NCBI GenBank assembly: GCA_937136415.1
Contig: CAKZOK010000095.1
Span: 1-39,433 of the forward strand
Length of the DNA: 39,433 nt
Origin: an uncultured Cytophagales bacterium
GTDB lineage: Bacteria; Bacteroidota; Bacteroidia; Cytophagales; Bernardetiaceae
Direction of reading: 5' to 3'
Below the pieces are notes generated by a model, which saw only the letters and a list, made by a program, of their open reading frames with translations, ran no database searches and was not told the DNA's origin. Made by a program: the position numbers and the translations under genes. Below, piece after piece: positions 27,954-35,057 of the stretch. How positions within the stretch are numbered: position 1 is the first letter of the stretch; every line of letters starts with the position of its first letter.

Positions 27954-27990
27954 AAAAGGCTTTAATTGAATAATTCAATTAAAGCCTTTT
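27954..27990. terminator. Bidirectional terminator between the LVIVD gene and accC
   Basis: Perfect 17-bp arms 27954-27970 and 27974-27990 with a 3-nt loop begin with an A run and end with a T run. This is a strong stem that serves both converging transcripts. Confidence 0.88.
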
Positions 27991-28024
27991 GTTATTTGAT
28001 TTTCATTTCTTAAATCTGAATTTG

Positions 28025-29380
28025 TTATCCTTCAATGGCATCAAAATCAAAAGTTTCTAAGAATTTGGTTGTAAAATCTCCTTCTACGAATTTTGGGTCG
28101 TCCATTAATTTCAAATGAAATGGAATAGTTGTCTTGATTCCTTCAATGACAAATTCTTCTAAAGCTCTTTTCATTCTTACGATGGCTTCTTCTCTTGTTT
28201 GTCCGACAGAAATAAGTTTTGCAATCATCGAATCATAATGAGGAGGGATAATATAGCCTGCATAAACATGAGAATCTACACGAATACCATGCCCACCAGG
28301 AATATGCAAATGCGTAATCTTTCCGGGAGAAGGACGGAAGTTTTTTGTAGGGTCTTCGGCATTTATTCTACATTCGATACTAAATGATTTTGGATAGTAG
28401 TTTCTACCCGAAAGAGGCATTCCAGCAGCGAGTTTTATTTGTTCTTTTACCAAATCAAAACTTGTGACTTCTTCTGTAATTGGGTGTTCTACTTGGATAC
28501 GAGTATTCATTTCCATAAAATAGAATTTTTTGTATTTATCTACCAAAAATTCTACTGTTCCTGCACCCTCGTATTTGATAGTTTTTGCAATAGCTATTGC
28601 AGCATTTCCCATTTCATCACGTAATTCTTGCGTCATGATAGGTGATGGAGTTTCTTCTACCAATTTTTGATGACGGCGTTGTATAGAACAATCTCTTTCC
28701 GACAAATGACAAGCATCTCCTTTTCCATCGCCAAAAATTTGTATCTCTACATGTTTTGGTTCTACGACGAATTTCTCTAAATACATTGCACCATTTCCAA
28801 ATGAGGCTATTGCTTCTTGAGTAGCAGAATCCCATGCTTTCTGAAATTCTGATTCTTCGTTAATGATACGCATTCCCTTTCCACCACCACCAGCAGTGGC
28901 TTTTATGATAACAGGATAGCCTACCTCTTTTGCATTTTTTATTCCTTGTTCGACAGATTCTAAAAGCCCATCTGACCCTGGAACAGTCGGAACACCAGCA
29001 GCTTTGACAGTTGCTTTTGCAGTTGCTTTATCGCCCATTTTGTTTATCATATCTGCGCTTGCTCCGATAAATTTTATATCGTGTTCGGCACAAATAGCAG
29101 AAAATTCGGCATTTTCAGACAAAAAACCATATCCAGGGTGAATAGCATCTGCATTTGTAATTTCGGCAGCAGCAATAATATGAGGAATTTTGAGATAAGA
29201 GTCTTTACTTGGAGCTGCACCAATACAAACGGCTTCGTCAGCAAAACGAACATGTAGGCTTTCTTTATCAGCCATAGAATAAACAGCAACCGTTTTGATT
29301 CCTAATTCTTTACAGGTTCGGATAATGCGAAGAGCAATTTCTCCTCTATTGGCAATTAATATTTTGTTAAAAAGTTTCAC
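28025..29380 (-). CDS. accC: Acetyl-CoA carboxylase, biotin carboxylase subunit
   Basis: AccC uses ATP and bicarbonate to carboxylate the biotin on AccB, the first half-reaction of fatty-acid synthesis. The 451-residue ATP-grasp protein has [17 protein letters not shown] (7-22), [10 protein letters not shown] (81-90), the Gly-rich ATP loop GGGGKGM (164-170), [25 protein letters not shown] (catalytic Glu/Arg region) and NAEDP. Length is standard. It is downstream of accB with a 228-nt gap that includes two copies of ACCAGTTATCAGT (29394-29406, 29408-29420), a simple tandem repeat. Confidence 0.97.
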   Translation of the reverse strand: MKLFNKILIANRGEIALRIIRTCKELGIKTVAVYSMADKESLHVRFADEAVCIGAAPSKDSYLKIPHIIAAAEITNADAIHPGYGFLSENAEFSAICAEHDIKFIGASADMINKMGDKATAKATVKAAGVPTVPGSDGLLESVEQGIKNAKEVGYPVIIKATAGGGGKGMRIINEESEFQKAWDSATQEAIASFGNGAMYLEKFVVEPKHVEIQIFGDGKGDACHLSERDCSIQRRHQKLVEETPSPIMTQELRDEMGNAAIAIAKTIKYEGAGTVEFLVDKYKKFYFMEMNTRIQVEHPITEEVTSFDLVKEQIKLAAGMPLSGRNYYPKSFSIECRINAEDPTKNFRPSPGKITHLHIPGGHGIRVDSHVYAGYIIPPHYDSMIAKLISVGQTREEAIVRMKRALEEFVIEGIKTTIPFHLKLMDDPKFVEGDFTTKFLETFDFDAIEG

Positions 29381-29608
29381 GCTTAGTTCAGTTACCAGTT
29401 ATCAGTAACCAGTTATCAGTTAATTCAATACAATGAATAATAACAAAATAACTTTTGAATTACTGAGAACTTTTTGTGAATGAAAAAAATAAAATAATTT
29501 TTTTGATAATTATAAATTGTCAATACTTAATTATAACGAAATAATTAGATGATAAAAAATGTATTTGCATTCATTTATCACTAACAACTTATTATTTATC
29601 ACTAAAAA

Positions 29609-30109
29609 TTAGTTTGGTTCAATTAAAAACAAAGGTTGGTCATATTCTACTGGTGTAGCATTTTCTACCAAAACTTTTACAATCTTACCCGAAACATCAG
29701 ATTCAATCTCATTAAATAATTTCATTGCCTCTATAATACAAATTGTTTCGCCTTCTTTGATAGCATCACCAACATTTACAAATGGAGGTGTTTCTGGGTT
29801 AGCAGAACGATAAAAAGTACCTATCATTGGAGATTTTACAGTAATATAATTTCCTGTATTTGCTTCTTCTTCTTGTTTTGTTTCAGTTTGTGGCGCAGTT
29901 GTAGGAGCTTGTGTTTGTTGTGCGACAGGCTGTTGTACTGGCATAGGCATTTGCTGTGCATATTGTTGTACGGGTTGTGCTGCTATCGGATTGTCTGCAT
30001 TTCTTTTTACACTAACTTTAAATTTGTCAGTTTCTATTTTTACTTCTTCTAATCCTGTTTGATTAATAAATTCAATAAGTTCTTGAAGTTCTTTTGGTTT
30101 CATGCTCAT
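29609..30109 (-). CDS. accB: Acetyl-CoA carboxylase, biotin carboxyl carrier protein
   Basis: AccB is the biotin carrier of acetyl-CoA carboxylase. The 166-residue protein has a short N-terminal helical domain, a Gln/Pro/Ala-rich flexible linker (about 44-82), and a biotinyl domain with the modified Lys130 in EAMKLFNEI (127-135) and the thumb region PETPPFVNVGD. Length is typical. It lies between efp and accC, the usual Bacteroidota order. No clear TAnnTTTG box is seen just upstream, so it may depend on read-through from efp past the hairpins. Confidence 0.97.
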   Translation of the reverse strand: MSMKPKELQELIEFINQTGLEEVKIETDKFKVSVKRNADNPIAAQPVQQYAQQMPMPVQQPVAQQTQAPTTAPQTETKQEEEANTGNYITVKSPMIGTFYRSANPETPPFVNVGDAIKEGETICIIEAMKLFNEIESDVSGKIVKVLVENATPVEYDQPLFLIEPN

Positions 30110-30148
30110 AAAATATGGCTTTTAGTGTGAGTAAAATCGTGTTAGGTC

Positions 30149-30316
30149 AGAATCAATACTAAAAAAAGGGATAAAAATTTTTGTTGTATTGATTCTTAGA
30201 AGTTGTTTGATGAACATTCTATTAAACAACTTCTTGGTTTAATGTTCTAAAAATAGAAATAATAAATGGTTTTTGAGAAAAAATTTATCAAAATACTTTC
30301 AAAAACCATTTATTAT
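30149..30316 (-). terminator. Three consecutive stem-loops between efp and accB
   Basis: Perfect 18-bp arms lie at 30259-30276 and 30299-30316 (22-nt loop), immediately after the efp stop. Next come 30198-30211 and 30221-30234 (13 of 14 paired), then 11-bp perfect arms at 30149-30159 and 30186-30196. The first may end the efp transcript. Three stems in 170 nt suggest an attenuation or RNA-processing region controlling accB rather than one simple terminator. Confidence 0.65.
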
Positions 30317-30323
30317 AAAATTT

Positions 30324-30893
30324 TTATTTGTTACGAATACGTTCCATGTAAGAACGCTCTGTTGTATTTATCTTTATCAAATCTCCTTCATTAATAAATA
30401 AAGGCACTTGAATTTCTGCTCCTGTTTCTAAAGTAGCTGGTTTGGTAGCGTTGGTAGCTGTATCGCCTTTTACACCTGGTTCGCTATATGTAACCAAAAG
30501 CTCAACATAACCTGGCACATCACAGGTCAGAATTTCTTCTGTTTCGGCGTGTACCATCATTTCTACAATCATTCCATCTTTCAAAAATTCTGAACGTTCT
30601 ATCATATCAGCAGCAACAAATGTTTGTTCATAAGTATCTTTGTGCATAAAATGAAAACTATTTTCATCTTTATATAAATACTGATAAGGACGGCGTTCGA
30701 CTCTTACAATCGTGATTTTGTGTCCTGCCGAAAATGTATTATCAAGTACACGTCCTGTAACTACATTTCTCATTTTGGTACGAACAAATGCAGGTCCTTT
30801 ACCTGGTTTGACGTGCAAAAATTCTGTTATAATATAAAGCCCATTATTGTATTCAATACAAAGACCATTTCTAATATCTGAAGTACTTGCCAT
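30324..30893 (-). CDS. efp: Elongation factor P
   Basis: EF-P rescues ribosomes stalled at polyproline. The 189-residue protein has three beta domains. The loop tip HVKPGKGPAFV (27-37) places Lys32 at the position modified in many bacteria, and the C-terminal signature VPLFINEGDLIKINTTERSYMERI is clear. Length is normal. A possible -7 box TAATTTTG lies on the minus strand at 30975-30982, about 80 nt upstream, without a good -33. Confidence 0.97.
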   Translation of the reverse strand: MASTSDIRNGLCIEYNNGLYIITEFLHVKPGKGPAFVRTKMRNVVTGRVLDNTFSAGHKITIVRVERRPYQYLYKDENSFHFMHKDTYEQTFVAADMIERSEFLKDGMIVEMMVHAETEEILTCDVPGYVELLVTYSEPGVKGDTATNATKPATLETGAEIQVPLFINEGDLIKINTTERSYMERIRNK

Positions 30894-30908
30894 AATTTTT
30901 TTTTAATA

Positions 30909-30945
30909 AATCTTCTTTGGCTCTTTTTTTAGCAAAAAGAAGATT
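30909..30945 (-). promoter_or_regulatory. Stem-loop in the efp leader
   Basis: Perfect 10-bp arms at 30909-30918 (AATCTTCTTT) and 30936-30945 close a 17-nt loop, with AGC/GCT able to extend pairing inside. The stem ends 15 nt upstream of the efp ATG, close enough to influence ribosome access. Confidence 0.45.
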
Positions 30946-31036
30946 GTAATAGACAAATTGAAAATTTATAAAGTGCAAAATTAAGAAAAGTAGCTGAGAA
31001 TTTTGTAATTATTATAAAAAATATACAAACCAAAAA

Positions 31037-31070
31037 AAATCCATCAGAAAAATTAATTTCTGATGGATTT
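31037..31070 (-). terminator. Terminator after rplY
   Basis: Perfect 14-bp arms 31037-31050 and 31057-31070 with a 6-nt loop are flanked by A and T runs. On the minus strand the stem is followed by a T-rich tract about 40 nt after the rplY stop. Confidence 0.88.
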
Positions 31071-31109
31071 TTGTATAGACAAATTTCTTTTGCAACTAGG
31101 CAAAAAATA

Positions 31110-31721
31110 TTATGCTTCTTCTTCTTCTTCTTCTTCGCCGTCTTCATCTAAGCCACCACCTGTACGAAGTGTACGAGGAATTGTAACAGTTGCGATAGAA
31201 ACTAAAGGATTATTCATAATCTCATAAGGACGCTCGCCAATTTCAGAGAGTTTGATAGATTTTCCAAGGTCTAAGTTTTCAACATCTACCTCAATCGTAT
31301 CAGGAAGGTTAGCTGGCAATGCTTTTACTTTAAGTTTACGCATTTTTAATACCATACGACCACCTTTTTGCTCGCCCAAAGAACGACCAATTAGTTTTAC
31401 AGGAATATCAATTTTGACAGCTTTATCTTCTTTCATTGAAAGAAAATCAACATGCATCATTACATCACTTACTGGGTGTGTTTGATAATCTTGAACGATA
31501 GCATTAAAAATATCACCTTCGATATTCAATACTACTGTATGTACTTTTGATGTATAAATCAAATCACGGAATAAGATATTTGGAACATAAAAATGCTTGT
31601 TATCTTCTCCTGTTCCGTACAATACACAAGGAACATATCCTTCTAAACGCAATAAATGAGCTGCTTTTGCACCCATTTGACTTTCTTTTCGGTAATAACC
31701 GATGATTTCTAAAGATTTCAT
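31110..31721 (-). CDS. rplY: Large ribosomal subunit protein bL25 (CTC-type)
   Basis: bL25 binds 5S rRNA. From the ATG at 31721 the protein has 203 residues: an N-terminal L25 domain (MKSLEIIGYYRKESQMGAKAAHLLRLEGYVPCVLYG...) and a C-terminal CTC beta domain (LKVKALPANLPDTIEVDVENLDLGKSIKLSEI). It ends in an acidic Glu-rich tail (DEDGEEEEEEEA). An earlier in-frame ATG at 31793 would add 24 hydrophobic/basic residues foreign to the family and would overlap the promoter, so it is rejected. It heads the group rplY-efp-accB-accC. Confidence 0.94.
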   Translation of the reverse strand: MKSLEIIGYYRKESQMGAKAAHLLRLEGYVPCVLYGTGEDNKHFYVPNILFRDLIYTSKVHTVVLNIEGDIFNAIVQDYQTHPVSDVMMHVDFLSMKEDKAVKIDIPVKLIGRSLGEQKGGRMVLKMRKLKVKALPANLPDTIEVDVENLDLGKSIKLSEIGERPYEIMNNPLVSIATVTIPRTLRTGGGLDEDGEEEEEEEA

Positions 31722-31746
31722 TTTTTTGTATAAATTAAATTGCCTA

Positions 31747-31813
31747 AAGACGATTGCCGACCGTCTTATAAAAATAAAGATGCAAAATTGCATTTTTTTT
31801 ATTAGATAAACAA
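31747..31813 (-). promoter_or_regulatory. rplY promoter and leader hairpin
   Basis: On the minus strand TTG (31811-31813) is followed after 20 nt by CAATTTTG (31783-31790), one mismatch from TAnnTTTG and embedded in the palindrome ATGCAAAATTGCAT (31780-31793). The leader then carries AAGACG/CGTCTT arms (31747-31752, 31762-31767) about 26 nt before the ATG. Ribosomal-protein leaders often bind their own product; that is only a possibility here. Confidence 0.5.
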
Positions 31814-32164
31814 CTTCACAAATAGATTATTTTCATAGAGTTGATTTATTTTTTTGATTTGGGAAGTAAAATGTGATTCTTCAACTATTTTTAGAAAGTC
31901 TTAATAATTAAATTTTGATAAATTATTTTTTTGTTTTGCCAAAGTAGAATTTTTTTAAATAAAATATTCATTTTTTAATAAAAAAAATAGAACTAAAAGT
32001 CTTGTTAGACTGCATTTTAGTTTCCTTAGTCTTAAATAATGGAATTGAATTTTTTTGATAAAATTATTTTTTCTATAATATTTTTTTTACATTTAAGTTA
32101 TACTATGAGCCTATCAATAAATACTGTTTTTTAAAATTAAAAATAATTAAAATTATATAATCTT
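31814..32164. other. AT-rich gap between rplY and the histidine kinase gene
   Basis: No coding frame is supported. The only structure I see is a bulged hairpin at 31991-32022 (AACTAAAA/TTTTAGTT outside, GTCT/AGAC inside), which may lie in the kinase leader. No convincing promoter box for the kinase is visible. Confidence 0.4.
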
Positions 32165-33667
32165 ATGGGTTTGAGTACTGCCGAATTACTTTCTAAGATA
32201 GCTAAACAAGAAAAGGAAGTAAATAATTACAAAAATGTTTTGAACAAAATCAAAACTGCTGCTAAAATGGGAATTTGGGAAATTGATTTAGCAACTAAAG
32301 AAGTTTATTGGAGTAATGTTACTTGCAAAATACATGAAGTGGGGACAGGTTATCAACCTACAATAGAAAAGGGAATTGAATTTTATAGAGAGGGAGAACA
32401 TCGAGAGGCGATTACAAAAGTAGTTAAAGAGGCAATAGAATTAGGCAAAAGCTGTGATATAGAATTACAGATTATAACAGCAAAAGGAGGCTACAAATGG
32501 GTTAGAGTAATAGTAATTAGTGAGTTTAAAAATGGAGAGTGTACAAAATTGTATGGTCTTTTTCAAGATATTAATGAAAGTGTAACCTATAGAAAAAAAC
32601 TAGAACAACAAAAAGAACTCTTCAGACAAACATTTGAGTTTGCACCTAATGGAATGGCATTGATAGGCTTAGATGGAGCATGGATACAAGTTAATAAACA
32701 GGTTTGTAAAATGTTGGGTTACAATAAAGAAGAACTCTATAAACTTACTTTTCAAGATATTACACACCCAGAAGATTTGAGTTTGGATTTGGAATTATTG
32801 AGAGAACTTAAAAAAGGAAAGAGAGAAAATTATCAAATGGAAAAGCGATATTTTGACAAATCAAATAATTTGGTGTGGGCTTTGTTGAGTGTTTCTATGA
32901 TGAAAGATGAAGAAAACAAACCACTTTATTTTGTTTCGCAACTGACAGATATTACAGAGAAAAAGATTTTATTAGAAACAACTCTTGCTCAAAACGAAAG
33001 ATTACTTAATTTTGCACATATTGTATCACACAATTTACGCTCTCATACTAGCAATTTTTCGATGCTTCTTTCGATGATGAAAATGGAACAGCCTAAATTA
33101 ATGGAAAATGAATTTTTTCCTCTTTTATTACAATCATCGACTTCTTTACAAGAAACTTTATCCTATCTTACTGATATTGTGGTGATGCAAAATGAAGTTA
33201 AAAACAATGTACAAGCTCTAAATTTATATGAATATGTTGAAAATGTACGTTTGTCTATACAAAGTCTAGTTTTTTCTAATAATGCAGAGATAGAAAATAA
33301 AATAGATAAGGAAATATTTGTAAAAGCTATTCCTGCATATTTAGAAAGTATAATTCTTAATTTTTTGACTAATTCTATAAAATATGCTTCTAATAAAAGA
33401 ACTCCTCTTATCGTTATTAGTTCTGAAATGACTTCTTCTTATGTGACTTTTTCTGTAACAGATAATGGCTTAGGAATAGATTTGGAACGACATGGTAAAA
33501 AACTATTTGGCATGTACAAAACTTTTCATGACAGAGAAGATGCTCGTGGGATAGGATTATTTATAACCAAAAATCAAATTGAGGCTCTTGGTGGAAAAGT
33601 AGAAGTCAAAAGCCAATTGAATCAAGGAACAACTTTTAAAATTTATCTAAAAAATGGCAAAATTTAA
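32165..33667 (+). CDS. PAS-domain sensor histidine kinase
   Basis: This 500-residue cytoplasmic kinase has no membrane segment. It has a short N-terminal coiled coil (about 5-32), PAS 1 (about 33-145, AAKMGIWEIDLATKEVYWS to LYGLFQDINE), and PAS 2 (about 150-267, FEFAPNGMALIGLDGAWIQVNK to LTDITEKK). The phosphoacceptor region HIVSHNLRSH has His289. The ATPase domain has the N box LNFLTNSIKYAS, DNGLGID and GIGLFITKNQIEALGG. The ligand or cofactor of the PAS domains is unknown. Its last 14 bases overlap the receiver gene, so the two are translationally coupled and very probably partners. Confidence 0.93.
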   Translation: MGLSTAELLSKIAKQEKEVNNYKNVLNKIKTAAKMGIWEIDLATKEVYWSNVTCKIHEVGTGYQPTIEKGIEFYREGEHREAITKVVKEAIELGKSCDIELQIITAKGGYKWVRVIVISEFKNGECTKLYGLFQDINESVTYRKKLEQQKELFRQTFEFAPNGMALIGLDGAWIQVNKQVCKMLGYNKEELYKLTFQDITHPEDLSLDLELLRELKKGKRENYQMEKRYFDKSNNLVWALLSVSMMKDEENKPLYFVSQLTDITEKKILLETTLAQNERLLNFAHIVSHNLRSHTSNFSMLLSMMKMEQPKLMENEFFPLLLQSSTSLQETLSYLTDIVVMQNEVKNNVQALNLYEYVENVRLSIQSLVFSNNAEIENKIDKEIFVKAIPAYLESIILNFLTNSIKYASNKRTPLIVISSEMTSSYVTFSVTDNGLGIDLERHGKKLFGMYKTFHDREDARGIGLFITKNQIEALGGKVEVKSQLNQGTTFKIYLKNGKI

Positions 33668-34064
33668 TCACGTATGTATTATAGACGACGACCCTATATA
33701 CACTTTTACAACTCGTAAAATAATGGAAATTGGTAGTTTTTCTAAATACATTGAAGTATTTAAAAATGGAAAAGAAGCAATTAATGCACTCAAGCCGAGG
33801 GTAGAAACAAATCAAAATATTCCAGAGGTAATATTTCTGGATTTGAACATGCCTGTTATGGACGGCTGGCAATTTTTAGATGAGTTTGTAGTATCTGGAA
33901 CAAAAAAAATTACTATTTATATTGTTTCGTCTTCTATTGACCCTGCTGATTTGAATAAGGCAAAAGAGTATTCGTTGGTAACAAATTATGTTATCAAACC
34001 AATCACTCCTGGCAAACTCAAAGAGCTTTTTGATGAAATGAAATCTAATAATAATTACGATTAA
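33654..34064 (+). CDS. Single-domain response regulator (CheY-like)
   Basis: This 136-residue receiver has acidic pocket Asp11-Asp13 (IIDDDP), phosphoacceptor Asp63 in FLDLNMPVMDGWQFL, a Ser in IVSSSID for the Thr/Ser switch, and Lys in NYVIKPI. There is no output domain, so it acts by protein contact or as a phosphorelay carrier. It starts inside the kinase gene (14-bp overlap, different frame) and ends 4 bp from the converging radical SAM gene. Confidence 0.95.
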   Translation: MAKFNHVCIIDDDPIYTFTTRKIMEIGSFSKYIEVFKNGKEAINALKPRVETNQNIPEVIFLDLNMPVMDGWQFLDEFVVSGTKKITIYIVSSSIDPADLNKAKEYSLVTNYVIKPITPGKLKELFDEMKSNNNYD

Positions 34065-34068
34065 AATA

Positions 34069-35049
34069 TTATTGATACAGACTCTTCCAAGTACCTTTCA
34101 TAAAATTATATTTGAGTGTACTGGGCAGAGCCTTCCAAAAAAAACGATTTATTTCAACAGCAAAAGAAGGCTGCATATAACAATTAATAGTGCAGCCTTC
34201 GCATTCGGGCAGTTTTCCTTCTTCTGAAATGAGTTTTTTTATTTTGTCAGAATGATATAATTCATACAAGTTATCATTGATTGCAAACTCTTCCTTTCCT
34301 AAATGATAACAAGGCAAAACGAGTTTGTTTTCTGGAGAAATAACAAGCGTAGAGCTGGCAGCTTTACAAATTGGTTTTTCAATATTATTTCCTCCTTCCA
34401 AACGCAAATCTATAAAGGCTTCATTAAGATATACTAATTTTTTCTTAGAAAAAGTCAATAATTTTTTTAAGTAATCTTGATTCAAATTTCCTAAAGTATC
34501 GACAGAATTATATTCAAAAACAGGATTTAAAATCAAAACTAATTTATTTTTCAAAGTGATGGTTTCATAAATTTTTTCAATTTCCTCAAAATTTCCTTCA
34601 AAGACAGTACACAAAACATCAGGTCGTTCTCCCAAAGATTTGGCTATTTCTATCGATTCGATTACTTTATCAAAACACTTTACACCACGCATTTTGTCGT
34701 GTGTTTTGGCATCGGCAGCATCTAAAGAGAAATGCAACATGTCTATTTTTCCTTTGAGTTTTTGGGCAAGTTTTGGATAACGGATTCCATTGCTTGTAAC
34801 TGTTGTAATAAATTTTTTCTTCTTAGCAATTTCTAAAAAAGTATCTAATTGTGGGTGCAAAAGAGGTTCGCCTCCTGTAAAATCAATTACCTTTACACCT
34901 AGCTTTTTCAAATCTGAAAGATTTTTTTCTACATTTTCTATTTTTACAAAAGGCGATGGTTTTTCCCAAATATCACAAAAACTACACGTTGCATTGCAGC
35001 GATAGGTTAGGTAATAATTGCATAGAATGGGGTGGGAAATAAGGCGCAT
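34069..35049 (-). CDS. Radical SAM/SPASM-like protein
   Basis: This 326-residue enzyme has the [4Fe-4S] motif Cys18-X3-Cys22-X2-Cys25 (YRCNATCSFCDIW), the GGEPLL motif at 59-64, and a TIM-barrel pattern (TSNGIRY, LHFSLDAADAKTHDKMRG). The C-terminal Cys set (ICKAASS, LPCYHLG, PECEGCTINCYMQ) suggests an extra iron-sulfur cluster as in SPASM or twitch proteins. Substrate unknown; no small precursor peptide gene is visible. It starts only 8 nt after the res stop on the same strand, so it is likely the distal gene of the restriction-modification transcript. It converges on the receiver gene with a 4-bp gap. Confidence 0.9.
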   Translation of the reverse strand: MRLISHPILCNYYLTYRCNATCSFCDIWEKPSPFVKIENVEKNLSDLKKLGVKVIDFTGGEPLLHPQLDTFLEIAKKKKFITTVTSNGIRYPKLAQKLKGKIDMLHFSLDAADAKTHDKMRGVKCFDKVIESIEIAKSLGERPDVLCTVFEGNFEEIEKIYETITLKNKLVLILNPVFEYNSVDTLGNLNQDYLKKLLTFSKKKLVYLNEAFIDLRLEGGNNIEKPICKAASSTLVISPENKLVLPCYHLGKEEFAINDNLYELYHSDKIKKLISEEGKLPECEGCTINCYMQPSFAVEINRFFWKALPSTLKYNFMKGTWKSLYQ

Positions 35050-35057
35050 AAAATTAA

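Noticed and set aside
29394..29420. Possible CRISPR-like or operator repeat before accC
   Set aside because: Only two abutting 13-bp copies with no spacer structure; a simple tandem repeat.
31722..31793. Upstream ATG adding 24 residues to bL25
   Set aside because: It overlaps the promoter-like motif and leader hairpin, and the family begins at MKSLEIIG.
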